Shown in pieces: positions 22,576 to 31,598 of a DNA stretch of 64,000 nt. Under the pieces are notes generated by a model that was not told the DNA's origin, made no database searches, and worked only from the letters and a program-made list of their open reading frames with translations. This DNA is from Candidatus Rhodoblastus alkanivorans. Its GTDB lineage: Bacteria > Pseudomonadota > Alphaproteobacteria > Rhizobiales > Beijerinckiaceae. The stretch spans positions 1,220,001 to 1,284,000 of the forward strand of contig NZ_JAIVFP010000001.1 in NCBI RefSeq assembly GCF_022760755.1. Direction: 5' to 3'. The translations under genes were made by a program, and so were the position numbers. Position 1 is the stretch's first letter, and each line of letters begins with the position of its first letter.

Positions 22576-25260
22576 GTGCTCATTCAGAATATCAGTTCGA
22601 TGTGGAGCCAGGCAGTCGAAGAGGTCCTCTCACCCTTGCCCAGGCGGGTTGGCGAACAAGCGCGGCGGCTGTTCGTCACCAACGAAAAAGGCGGGGGCAC
22701 GGCGCGCGCGCCAAATAAGGTCGACTATTATTCGGTCGTGTCGCGTTTCGTCGCCTCTCTCGAACCAAATACGAAAGCACGACGGCGAGCCGTTTACCAG
22801 CGGGCGCGCGCCGCACTGATGAACCAGATGAGGGAACATCACGCGTCCTTCACGCCGAAACGTGTGGAGCGTGAGATCGAAGCGCTCGAAATCGCCCTGC
22901 GTCAGATCGAATTCGAGGCAACGCTGCGATTTGAGCAAGGCATTTTTGACGGCGTTGCGGAAACAGTGGCCGAAGAGGGGGCCAGTGAGCCGGCACTGAT
23001 CGTCATTCACGGCAGTTCGCCGAGCGAGGCCGGCGCTGAAGGGGGCGACGAAGCTGGATCCGGCGTCAAGGAACCCCGGCGCCATCCGCGCTTGAGCGCG
23101 ATGATCGAGGCCGCGCGATATCACGGCGTTGAACTTGATGTGGCTGAATTTCGTGACGGGACCGACGAATCGGCGCCGACCCCGGGAGCGCTCTCCGCCT
23201 GGGCGGAGAACGGCGGCCTGTGGTCCCGCGCGGTTCGCATCGGCTGGCGCCATCTGATGAAATTCGGCGATTCCGGTCCCGTCGTGCTGCTGCTGGCCGA
23301 TGGGAACGCCGCGCTGCTGACCGGCGTCGACGCGGGCAAGAGGACCGTGCGGCTGAAAGAGCCCAACGCGCCAGCCGGAGCCGCGTCGGTCGAGATCGAC
23401 GAATTGAGATTGTCGCAAGCCTGGGACGGCGACGCGATCCTGTTGCGTGGCCTGCGCGGGCAGGCGTCGACCGACAAATTGTTCAATCTGAGCTGGCTTG
23501 CGGATCTCATTCTGCAAGAACGCAAGCCGCTGCGCGATATCGCATTCGCCTCTCTCACCATCAGTCTCCTGACGATCTTTCCGCCGCTCCTGGTGATGAC
23601 CACGGTCAATCGCGTCCTGCAATTCCATAGCGTTTCGACGCTGGAGCTGCTTTCGGTGGTGATGGTGGTTTTCATCGCTTACGAAGCGTTTCTGGGACAT
23701 GCGCGGCGATTGATCGTCGCGGTCATCGGGGCGAGGCTGGACGCCAAACTCAACCTGCATGTCTTTAGCCGTCTCCTTCGGTTGCCGCTCGATTATTTCG
23801 AGCGCCATCCGGCCGGCCAGACCATGTACCAGATTGCCCAAGTCTATCGCGTGCGCGAGTTCCTGACCGGGCGGCTGCTGATGACGTTTCTCGATCTGGT
23901 CACCTTGGCCGTGCTGCTGCCGTTCCTGTTCTATTTGAGCGCCATCCTGGCGTCGATCGTCCTCGTGTGCGCGGGCGCGATCTCGCTAGTCATCTTCGCT
24001 TATTTGAAACCGCTCCGGGCGCGCTATCAGCGCGTGACTACCGCGGAGACATTGAAGTCCGCGGCCCTGGGCGAGACGATCGTCGGCATGAAGACGATCA
24101 AGGCGCTCGCGCTTGAGCCGCAGCGCCAGGCGCATTGGGACGAGCGGATCGCCGAGGCGGGCAAGGGGCGGCTCGATTTTGCGAGGCTGGTGAACTGGCC
24201 GCAAACCTTGGTCACGCCAATCGAGCGTTTCATGGTGCTCGGCACGATGATGTTCGGCGCCTATCTGGCGTTGCACGACACGTCGGGATATATGGTCGGC
24301 TCCCTTTTCGCGTTCATGATGTTGAGCGGGCGGGTAGCGCAACCCCTCGTTGGACTCGCGCGCCTCGTCGAAGATTTTGAAGAGGTGGGCGCCGCCATTG
24401 GCGAGGCCGGATCGGTCCTGAATCGTCCGCTCGAGACGACCGCAGGGGCGGTCGGCTTGCGCCCGAAATTTTCTGGCGCCATCAGCTTTGAGGACGTCAC
24501 GTTCAGCTACTCTGGAACCAGGACGCCGGCGCTCGATCGCATCAATTTTTCCATTCCGGCGGGTGCCATGGTCGGCGTTGTCGGGCGAAGCGGTTCGGGA
24601 AAATCGACCATCACCCGCCTCTTGCAGGGGATCAATCGGGATTATACTGGGTTCCTGAAAATCGATGGAACGGACGCCCGCGAAATTGACCTTCGCTATC
24701 TCCGTCAAAACCTCGGGGTCGTCTTGCAGGATAATTTCCTGTTTCGCGGCTCGGTTCGCGACAACATCATCGCGGGCCGCCCGGGCTTGACTTTGGTTGA
24801 CGCCGTGCGCGCGGCGCGCCTAGCGGGCGCCGAAGAATTCATCGAGCGTATGCCCAATGGCTACGACACCTACATCGAGGAAGGCTCTCCCAATCTTTCG
24901 GGAGGACAGCGGCAGAGGTTAGCTATCGCGCGTGCGATCATTCACGACCCGCGCATTCTCATCCTCGATGAGGCGACAAGCGCTCTCGACCCTGAAAGCG
25001 AAGCCGTCGTCACTGCCAATTTGCAGCGTATCGCGCGCGGGCGAACGATGGTCATCGTTTCGCACAGGCTATCGTCGCTAGTGGATTGCGACCTTATCCT
25101 GGTTCTCGACGGCGGACAGGTCAAGGACATCGCGCCGCACGCCGCATTGCTGGAGCGCTGTTCGATCTATCAGCAACTCTGGCGGCAGCAGAACCGTCAT
25201 CTCGATAGTAAAGATCAGCATCATGAAGCGATCAGGCCTCGATTGGCGCCGAGCGTCTAG
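22576..25260 (+). CDS. Type I secretion ABC transporter (HlyB/PrtD-like)
   Basis: About 894 residues. I choose the GTG at 22576 because GGGGAAG lies five bases upstream; ATG 22600 is an alternative. Residues ~1-170 are a helical extension. Residues ~170-290 resemble the C39-like domain of HlyB transporters but contain no cysteine, so it would bind rather than cleave substrate. Six membrane helices follow, then an ATP-binding domain with GRSGSGKST (Walker A), LSGGQRQR (signature), ILILDEATSALD (Walker B) and IVSHR (H-loop). It would power one-step export across both membranes. The collagen-like gene ends 130 bases upstream and the adaptor starts 60 bases downstream. No TolC-like outer-membrane partner is encoded in the window. 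Confidence 0.92.
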   Translation: MLIQNISSMWSQAVEEVLSPLPRRVGEQARRLFVTNEKGGGTARAPNKVDYYSVVSRFVASLEPNTKARRRAVYQRARAALMNQMREHHASFTPKRVEREIEALEIALRQIEFEATLRFEQGIFDGVAETVAEEGASEPALIVIHGSSPSEAGAEGGDEAGSGVKEPRRHPRLSAMIEAARYHGVELDVAEFRDGTDESAPTPGALSAWAENGGLWSRAVRIGWRHLMKFGDSGPVVLLLADGNAALLTGVDAGKRTVRLKEPNAPAGAASVEIDELRLSQAWDGDAILLRGLRGQASTDKLFNLSWLADLILQERKPLRDIAFASLTISLLTIFPPLLVMTTVNRVLQFHSVSTLELLSVVMVVFIAYEAFLGHARRLIVAVIGARLDAKLNLHVFSRLLRLPLDYFERHPAGQTMYQIAQVYRVREFLTGRLLMTFLDLVTLAVLLPFLFYLSAILASIVLVCAGAISLVIFAYLKPLRARYQRVTTAETLKSAALGETIVGMKTIKALALEPQRQAHWDERIAEAGKGRLDFARLVNWPQTLVTPIERFMVLGTMMFGAYLALHDTSGYMVGSLFAFMMLSGRVAQPLVGLARLVEDFEEVGAAIGEAGSVLNRPLETTAGAVGLRPKFSGAISFEDVTFSYSGTRTPALDRINFSIPAGAMVGVVGRSGSGKSTITRLLQGINRDYTGFLKIDGTDAREIDLRYLRQNLGVVLQDNFLFRGSVRDNIIAGRPGLTLVDAVRAARLAGAEEFIERMPNGYDTYIEEGSPNLSGGQRQRLAIARAIIHDPRILILDEATSALDPESEAVVTANLQRIARGRTMVIVSHRLSSLVDCDLILVLDGGQVKDIAPHAALLERCSIYQQLWRQQNRHLDSKDQHHEAIRPRLAPSV

Positions 25261-25320
25261 CCGGGCGCATGCCGGAGAGATTAGGTCCAAACACCAAGTG
25301 TCGCGGACACGGCGGATTTC

Positions 25321-26763
25321 GTGTCTGATGACCGCAGGCGGCCTCGACATGGCGATTACGCGATGAAAAAATCCTCCGCAAAAATTGTCCCGTTTGAGGA
25401 ACGGCGAAATCGGAGGGATCCCACTCTGCCGGTCCTTCTCGAATTTCAGAAGCCCTCGACAGCCATCGTCAACGCTCCTGTCCCGCGATCGGCCCAAGGA
25501 GTCATTTGGGTGATCGCCGGCATGGTGCTCACCTTGATTCTTGTCACTGGCGTGATGCCCGTCGATCGGGTGGTGACGGCGAAAGGAACGGTTGTTTCTC
25601 AATCGCCGACGATCCTGGTGCAGCCATTGCAGACCTCCATCGTACGCTCGATCGACGTGCATGAAGGCGAGGAGGTGCGCGCTGGACAGCTCCTAGCGAA
25701 GCTCGATCCGACATTCGCCGCGGCCGATTTCGCTTCGCTCAAAGCCCAGGCGTCGGCGCTCGAGGCGAAGGTGGCACGTTTGACCGCCGAAGGTGACGGC
25801 ACGCCATTCACATATTCGGGCGCCAAGGCGGACTGGGCCCTGGAAGCGTCGATTTACAGGCAACGAAAGGCGGAGTTCGACGCAAAGACGGAGAACTTCG
25901 CGCACCGATTGGGCGAACTCGACGCCCAGATCGCACGCGCTAAATCCGACATTGGGGGATTCCAGGAGCGGCTTCGGGTCGCTCAAGCCGTCGAACAGAT
26001 GCGCGCCACGCTCCAGGCAAAACAAGTGGGCACCAAGCTCAATACGCTGATCGCCGAGGACAATCGGGCGGAAATGGCGCGTTCCCTGGCCAGCGCGGAG
26101 CACGCCGAGGTTGAAGCCACTCTCGGCAAGCAAGCCCTGGCGGCGGAACAGGAGGCCTTCGTCAGCGGGTGGAAGGCGCAGATCGCCGAACAATTATCGG
26201 AGGCGAAAGACAAAGCGGTCGCGGACCGCGAACAGTTGAGAAAAGCGAAATTGCTCCGCAATCTGGTGGAGTTTCGCGCCGAACGCAACGCCATCGTTCA
26301 GTCTGTCGCAAAAGTCTCCGTGGGTTCTGTACTGCAATCGGGGCAGCAATTTATCACCTTGGTGCCCACGGACGCCGTCCTTCAGGTCGAGGCCGATATT
26401 CCCGGCGGCGAAAGCGGCTTCGTCCACGTCAATGACCCCGTGGCGATCAAGTTCGACACTTTTCCCTATAGCCAATACGGAATGGCTGAGGGCGCGGTGC
26501 AAATCGTCAGCCCGAGCAGCTTCACTATACATGAAGAGGCGCGCAATCCCAGCGGCCGGGCGCCGGAGCGAAACGGCCCTGAACTATTTTACCGCGCCAG
26601 GATCAATTTCACGCGCCTGTCTCTTCACGGCGTGCCCGCCGGATTCCATCTGATTTCCGGAATGCCGGTAACCGCGGACATCAAAGTCGGTAAGCGAACA
26701 GTTCTCCAATATTTGCTTGGCGCGGTGATGCCGGTCGCCCATGAGGCGATGCGGGAACCGTGA
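25321..26763 (+). CDS. HlyD-type membrane fusion protein of type I secretion
   Basis: 480 residues: a ~60-residue cytoplasmic N-terminus, one membrane helix (IWVIAGMVLTLILVTGV), a lipoyl-like half motif (VRSIDVHEGEEVRAGQLLAKLDP), a long alpha-helical hairpin (~130-330) and a C-terminal beta-barrel with LQSGQQFITLVPTDAVLQVE. This is the HlyD/PrtE arrangement that bridges the inner-membrane transporter to a TolC channel. It starts with GTG at 25321 or ATG at 25363 (MKKSSAKIVPF); neither has a strong ribosome site. It lies 60 bases after the ABC gene and is presumably in the same operon. Confidence 0.92.
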   Translation: MSDDRRRPRHGDYAMKKSSAKIVPFEERRNRRDPTLPVLLEFQKPSTAIVNAPVPRSAQGVIWVIAGMVLTLILVTGVMPVDRVVTAKGTVVSQSPTILVQPLQTSIVRSIDVHEGEEVRAGQLLAKLDPTFAAADFASLKAQASALEAKVARLTAEGDGTPFTYSGAKADWALEASIYRQRKAEFDAKTENFAHRLGELDAQIARAKSDIGGFQERLRVAQAVEQMRATLQAKQVGTKLNTLIAEDNRAEMARSLASAEHAEVEATLGKQALAAEQEAFVSGWKAQIAEQLSEAKDKAVADREQLRKAKLLRNLVEFRAERNAIVQSVAKVSVGSVLQSGQQFITLVPTDAVLQVEADIPGGESGFVHVNDPVAIKFDTFPYSQYGMAEGAVQIVSPSSFTIHEEARNPSGRAPERNGPELFYRARINFTRLSLHGVPAGFHLISGMPVTADIKVGKRTVLQYLLGAVMPVAHEAMREP

Positions 26764-26811
26764 TCACCGGCCGCCAGCGCAGCTGGGAGAGGGAAGAGAA
26801 AGGGAAGGATA

Positions 26812-28569
26812 ATGGCGTTCGTTGATCGGTTAATTGGCCTCGCTTCGCCCAAAGCGGCGTTGCGGCGCGCCATCGAACTCACCGAGCAGCGCCGCTTTGT
26901 CGAAGCCTTTCCTCTTCTTTCGGTGGCGGCGCGGGCCGGAATTGACGACGCCGACTATCGGATCGCCTTGGCCTATTTCCGGGGTCTTGGAGTTCCTGCC
27001 TGTCAATCCGAGGGCGTCGATTGGCTGCGAAAAGCGGCGGAGCGCGGTAGCGTCGAGGCTCAGGTGACTCTGGGAGTCCTTTGTCTGCATGGACTGGCTG
27101 GCGGCGAAGAAGCGGATAAAGCCGTGGAAGCTCCTGCGACGAGCCGGCTTTTTGCAACTGTCGCATTGCGGGAGCCGGATTTCAAATCCGCCATGAAATG
27201 GGCGCGCATGGCAGCTGATACTGGTTCTGGCGAAGGCCAGGCGCTCGTCGGTTATCTCCGGACCCATGGGCCGGAAGGAATGCGCGACCTCGAGGACGCG
27301 CATCGCTGGTACGGGCTCTCTGCGAGCGGCGGGTGCCCGCAGGGCGCGCTTGGTTATGCGCTCTCGCTGCTCCAGCGCGCGTCCGACGAGGCCACGCAGC
27401 GTGAGGCGGCTGTGCACCTTCGGCGGGCGGCCGAGGCTGGTCTGCCGACCGCGATCCATTTGCTGGGCTCAGTCACGGAACACGGAATCGGCGTGACGCG
27501 CGATTCACACGCCGCCACTGAACTGTATCGGCGCGCCGCCGAAGGCGGCGTACCTGCCGCTCAGGTTCAGTGGGGACGGGCGCTCATCGAGGGACGCCAC
27601 GTCAGGAAGGATCCGATAACTGGCGAATCCTGGTTGCGCCGCGCTGCACTGGCGGGCGATTCCGAAGCGGCGGCCGCACTCGGCGATCTCTACAGCCGCA
27701 ATGGCGCGTCGTCGGGCGATTATGCCGAGGCGGCGATTTGGTATCGAAAAGCGGCGGAATCCGGCCACCGAGCCGCCGCCAAAGCGCTTGGAACGCTTTA
27801 TCTGACCGGCGCTGGGGTCGCCCGCGACGAGAGCGAAGCCACGAATTGGTTGAGGATCTCGGCGGACGCCGGGGACTGCTCGTCGCAAGTCGATCTCGCA
27901 AATCTCATTCTGAAGGGCGGTGGAAACGCCGACGACCCGAGCAGAATCATCGGCTGGTTCGGACAGGCAGCGACGGCGGGCGACCCTGTCGCCGCATTCA
28001 ATCTCGGGCTTTGCCTGGTCAAGGGCTTTGGCGTCGCGCGCGATGAGGCGCTCGCGATGCAGTGGATGCGATGGGCGGCGGAAGCCTTGCCGGAAGCCCA
28101 GCACGCCTATGCCCAGATGTTGGCCGAAGGCGTCGTCGCGCCGGCGGATCCGCGAGGCGCTCGGTCCTGGTTCCACATGGCCGCCGATGCGGGAATAATG
28201 GACGCGCAAGTTTCCCTCGCGGAAATGATGCTGAACGGCCGCGGTGGCCCTCGCGACATTCACGGCGCTGTCGCCTTGTTCGAGAAGGCGGCGGCCAAAG
28301 GCCACGGCGGCGCGATGTTCGCGCTGGGAGCCGTCCATGGCGGCGGCCACGGCTTGCCCACGAACCGCGCCGTCGCCGAGCGCTGGTTTCACGCCGCGGC
28401 GGAAGCTGGCCACGCAGAGGCGCGGCTTATGCTCGCAAAATATTTAGCCGACGGCGTCGCAGGCGAGCGCGGCCGCGCGGAAGCGCGTTCCTGTTCTGAA
28501 CGCGCGGCGCCGCCCGCCGTCACTCGCCCCGGTTCGGAGGCTCCCGGAGAAAATTCGAAGGATATGTAA
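26812..28569 (+). CDS. Sel1-repeat protein
   Basis: 585 residues made almost wholly of Sel1-like (SLR) helical repeats of ~36 residues, with motifs such as A-x-x-x-L-G-x-x-Y, G-x-G-V-x-x-D-x-x-x-A and W-x-x-x-A-A-x-x-G from about residue 45 to 560 (about fourteen repeats). There is no signal peptide. Sel1 repeats are protein-interaction scaffolds. It starts 48 bases after the HlyD gene with AAGGA just upstream, so it is probably the last gene of the secretion operon. A role in chaperoning or regulating the giant substrate is inference. Confidence 0.88.
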   Translation: MAFVDRLIGLASPKAALRRAIELTEQRRFVEAFPLLSVAARAGIDDADYRIALAYFRGLGVPACQSEGVDWLRKAAERGSVEAQVTLGVLCLHGLAGGEEADKAVEAPATSRLFATVALREPDFKSAMKWARMAADTGSGEGQALVGYLRTHGPEGMRDLEDAHRWYGLSASGGCPQGALGYALSLLQRASDEATQREAAVHLRRAAEAGLPTAIHLLGSVTEHGIGVTRDSHAATELYRRAAEGGVPAAQVQWGRALIEGRHVRKDPITGESWLRRAALAGDSEAAAALGDLYSRNGASSGDYAEAAIWYRKAAESGHRAAAKALGTLYLTGAGVARDESEATNWLRISADAGDCSSQVDLANLILKGGGNADDPSRIIGWFGQAATAGDPVAAFNLGLCLVKGFGVARDEALAMQWMRWAAEALPEAQHAYAQMLAEGVVAPADPRGARSWFHMAADAGIMDAQVSLAEMMLNGRGGPRDIHGAVALFEKAAAKGHGGAMFALGAVHGGGHGLPTNRAVAERWFHAAAEAGHAEARLMLAKYLADGVAGERGRAEARSCSERAAPPAVTRPGSEAPGENSKDM

Positions 28570-28860
28570 GCCGCGGTGAGTCAAGGTCGCACAAGCCCCC
28601 GCTGACACCTTTGGCCATCTTACAACTTGCAGCCAATCGTCAAATTTCGGTGGTTTACTGCCCCCGCAACCATCTTGATTTGCTCAACCAAAAGCTCCGG
28701 CCCTCCAGCCGGAGCTTTTGCGTTTTCGGGCCCCGAAAGTCGCAGAATCGCCGCCAGTTCCGCCGCGCACCTCGGCCCGAAGGGTCTCCCTCCGCCGAAG
28801 GCCGCAGGGATAGGCGGTTGAGCCTAGATGGCGGGGTGGAGGATTCTATCGGACTTGAGC
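28570..28860. other. Intergenic region with terminator, ahead of IS3 element
   Basis: 291 bases without a supported gene. It holds the terminator listed separately. The last bases abut the IS3-family left end at 28861. Confidence 0.5.
28690..28726 (+). terminator. Rho-independent terminator of the secretion operon
   Basis: AAAAGCTCCGG (28690-28700), an eight-base loop, CCGGAGCTTTT (28709-28719), then TGCGTTTT: an 11-bp perfect stem followed by a T-rich tail. It lies 120 bases after the Sel1 gene on the same strand. Confidence 0.8.
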
Positions 28861-28925
28861 TGACGTTGCCCCCTGAGGCTTATCCGGTTTGAAGTTAGCT
28901 CTGGCCCAAGCTTGAGGACCAGGGA

Positions 28926-29192
28926 ATGAAGCGCACCCGTTTCAGCGAAGAACAGATCATCGCGATCCTGAAGGAACACGAGGCCGGGATCGCTGTGGCC
29001 GAACTGTGCCGCAAACACGGCGTCAGCGATGCCAGCATTTACAAGTGGAAGGCCAAATACGGCGGCATGGACGTCTCGGAGGCCAAGCGGCTGAAGTCGC
29101 TGGAAGACGAAAACACCCGCCTCAAACGCCTCCTGGCCGACGCCATGCTCGACAACGCCGCGTTGAAGGATCTGCTCGGAAAAAAATGGTGA
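28926..29192 (+). CDS. IS3-family transposase OrfA
   Basis: 88 residues starting [19 protein letters not shown], with a helix-turn-helix ([20 protein letters not shown]) and a C-terminal leucine-rich coiled coil ([20 protein letters not shown]). It recognises the IS ends. The gene ends over seven A residues (29180-29186) where -1 frameshifting would fuse it to OrfB to give the full transposase. Confidence 0.93.
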   Translation: MKRTRFSEEQIIAILKEHEAGIAVAELCRKHGVSDASIYKWKAKYGGMDVSEAKRLKSLEDENTRLKRLLADAMLDNAALKDLLGKKW

Positions 29193-30112
29193 CGCCCGCT
29201 GCAAAGCGAGAGGCGGTCGCGCATCTTCGAACAGCCTTCGAAATGAGCGAGCGGCGGGCGTGCAAGACCATAGGCTGCTGCCGGATGACGGTTCGCTACG
29301 ACGCGATCCGACTGGATAATCTGGCGTTGCGCGAGCGGATGAAGGCGATCGCCCATGAGCGACGGCGCTTCGGCTATCGGCGTCTGCATGTCCTCCTGCG
29401 CCGGGAGGGCTATGTCATCAATCACAAGCGACTGTTCCGGCTCTACCGCGAGGAAAGGCTGAGCGTTCGGCGGCGCGGCGGCCGAAAGCGGGCGATCGGG
29501 ACTCGGGCGCCGATGTTGATCCCGCTCGCGCCCAATCAGCGCTGGTCGCTGGATTTTGTGTCGGACCAATTGACCGACTGTCGGCGTTTCCGAGTCCTGA
29601 CCGTGGTCGACGATTGCACCCGCGAATGCCTTGGCCTGGTGGCGGACACCTCGCTGTCCGGCCAGCGCGTCGCCCGCGAACTGGACCGCATTATCGCTGA
29701 GCGTGGTCGGCCAAAGATGGTGGTCAGCGACAATGGCAGCGAGTTCACCAGCAATGCCATCTTGTGCTGGGCTGACGAGACGCGCGTCGATTGGCATTAC
29801 ATCGCGCCGGGCAAGCCGATCCAGAACGCCTTCATCGAAAGCTTCAATGGCCGGCTGCGCGACGAGTTCTTGAACGAGACGCTCTTCTCGTCGTTGGCCC
29901 ACGCTCGCGTCATGCTGGCAAGCTGGCGCGCCGACTACAACGTCAACAGGCCCCATTCCGGTCTCGGCTGGCAAACGCCAGCCGAATTCGCCCACACCTT
30001 CCCGCGGCGTGAGCCGGCGCTGCGCAATCCCGCCAGCTCCGCGCCAGCTCACGCCGCTCAACCCGCCTATCAGGGCAAATCCGACCGCCAGAGCGAACTC
30101 AAAACTGGATAA
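29186..30112 (+). CDS. IS3-family transposase OrfB (DDE integrase)
   Basis: 308 residues from the ATG at 29186, which overlaps the end of orfA. It contains an HTH_21-like region ([19 protein letters not shown]) and an rve integrase core with the DDE triad: D in [12 protein letters not shown] in VVSDNGSEF and E in [12 protein letters not shown]. The frame appears intact. Normal expression is probably as an OrfAB fusion through the A7 slippery run. Confidence 0.93.
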   Translation: MVTPAAKREAVAHLRTAFEMSERRACKTIGCCRMTVRYDAIRLDNLALRERMKAIAHERRRFGYRRLHVLLRREGYVINHKRLFRLYREERLSVRRRGGRKRAIGTRAPMLIPLAPNQRWSLDFVSDQLTDCRRFRVLTVVDDCTRECLGLVADTSLSGQRVARELDRIIAERGRPKMVVSDNGSEFTSNAILCWADETRVDWHYIAPGKPIQNAFIESFNGRLRDEFLNETLFSSLAHARVMLASWRADYNVNRPHSGLGWQTPAEFAHTFPRREPALRNPASSAPAHAAQPAYQGKSDRQSELKTG

Positions 30113-30269
30113 AAGTTGGGGGCAAGGTCACTGGAACTCGATCTGCAAAGAGGCCATCAATTTTTTCGAAAACATCCAGGAACGATCACACCTCTTCTGT
30201 TGGAACCGTTCGACCCTTGGCCTTTTGCCAAAATACCGGCTTTTAGCAAAAGGTCTGAGCTCGATTGAA

Positions 30270-30691
30270 ATGGCGGCCCTGTCAGCAAAAAATGAGCTCT
30301 TCGGTATGCTTTCAACGATTGAGCCATTGCGTGCGCGTCCCGAATACCCGGAGCTGCAAATGAAAATCGATGCCGGGGAAATCACGGCCGCGGACTTGAC
30401 GATTGAGCAAACTGCGCCGCTCGACGACGAGTGGCCCGGTTATCGACTTACAATGATCGACCCGTCGCAGATCCTTCCCGAAAACCTGGATGCCCCATTC
30501 GACATCGCCTTGCTTTCCGGACGGGTTTCGACTGTCGAGCCGATAGAACCGGACCCCGAATTCCTGCGCCTGCAAAAGCTAATGGACGCGGGAGAGCTAT
30601 CCAGTGCCGATCTGACAGGTGAACAGGTCCGGCTTTTTTCCCGGGAAAAACATCGCCTAGCGGCGGCGGCGGTCTGGCTGCCCGACCCGCG
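30270..30691 (+). pseudogene. 5' part of a gene split by IS21 (unknown function)
   Basis: From ATG 30270 (MAALSAKNELFGM) the frame encodes 140 residues up to the target duplication CCCGCG (30686-30691). It then runs into the IS21 end and stops at about 30779 after unrelated residues. Two similar segments are visible, STIEPLRARPEYPELQMKID and STVEPIEPDPEFLRLQKLMD, each followed by AGE(I/L)xxADLTxEQ, an internal duplication of ~90 residues. The true start may lie upstream, because the frame is open back to the IS3 element. No family is recognised. The other half resumes at 33341. Confidence 0.65.
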
Positions 30692-30840
30692 TGTCGATTC
30701 CGACGAAGGCGCCCGGCAATTACGAGATAATGGCGCCCATCGATTCCTGGATGATGGCGCCCCCCCGGTAACGGGATGATGGCGCCCGGGTCGTGGGGTT
30801 TGCTGGCTGACAATTTCTTGGCGCCTGAGACGGCGCCTGG

Positions 30841-31587
30841 TCAAGAGGCGATCGTGCTCTTGGCGCGAGCGCGCCGCATGCTTTCTCCGGTCAGTTCGAT
30901 GCGGTGGGCGTTGTGGACCAGTCGGTCGAGGATGGCGTCGGCATAAGTCGGATCCCCGATGATTTCATGCCAGCGATCGACGGGAAGCTGCGAAGTGACG
31001 AGGGTGGATTTGCGGCCATAGCGCTCTTCGAGGATTTCCAGAAGGTCATGGCGCGCCGCGGCGTCGAGCGGTTCAAGCCCCCAGTCGTCCAGCACCAGGA
31101 GATCGGCGCGCCCGAGCGAGCGCAGCAGGCGTGCATGGCGACCGTCGCCGCGCGCCAGGGCGAGTTCCTCGAACAGCCGGGGGACCCGCTGATAAATGAC
31201 GGACTTATTATCCCGGCAAGCCTTATGGCCAAGCGCCGAGGCGAGCCAACTTTTGCCGACCCCGGTCGGACCGATCAGGGCCAGATTGTCGTGGGCGTCG
31301 ATCCAGCCGCCGTTGATGAGTTTTTGCATCATGGCGCGGTCGAGGCCGCGCGGGCTGCGATAATCAATGTCTTCAACGCAGGCCTGCTGGCGCAATTTCG
31401 CGACGCGCAGCCGTGCGGCCAGTCGCTTGTCCTGGCGCAGGGAGGCCTCGCGATCGAGCAAAAGGCCCAGCCATTCCGGATGACTGAGGCCGCCGGCCTC
31501 ATCGGACGCCGCGACTTCGACGAAGGCCTTGGCCATGCCGTGCAGGCCGAGGGTGTGGAGTTGGTCGAGGGTTGGATGTTTGAGCAA
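30841..31587 (-). CDS. istB: IS21 helper ATPase IstB
   Basis: 248 residues of the DnaC/IstB AAA+ family: IGPTGVGKSWLASALGH is Walker A, ADLLVLDDWGLEPL is Walker B, and the STLVTSQLPVDRWH sensor segment follows. IstB regulates target choice and stimulates the IstA transposase. It starts 11 bases after the istA stop, so the two form one operon. Confidence 0.95.
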   Translation of the reverse strand: MLKHPTLDQLHTLGLHGMAKAFVEVAASDEAGGLSHPEWLGLLLDREASLRQDKRLAARLRVAKLRQQACVEDIDYRSPRGLDRAMMQKLINGGWIDAHDNLALIGPTGVGKSWLASALGHKACRDNKSVIYQRVPRLFEELALARGDGRHARLLRSLGRADLLVLDDWGLEPLDAAARHDLLEILEERYGRKSTLVTSQLPVDRWHEIIGDPTYADAILDRLVHNAHRIELTGESMRRARAKSTIAS

Positions 31588-31598
31588 AAGCTTCTCTC

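Larger units (their letters stand above)
28861..30130 (+). mobile_element. IS3-family insertion sequence (IS407-like group)
   Basis: A 1270-bp element. The left end TGACGTTGCCCCC (28861) pairs with the right end, whose reverse complement begins TGACCTTGCCCCC (ends at 30130); similarity continues further in as TTATCCGG/TTATCCAG. It carries orfA and orfB in -1 phase. I find no clear target duplication (left GAGC, right CTGG), so the flanks may have changed after insertion. Confidence 0.85.

Noticed and set aside
28861-30130. Target-site duplication of the IS3 element
   Set aside because: The bases flanking the two ends (GAGC left, CTGG right) do not match, so none is claimed.
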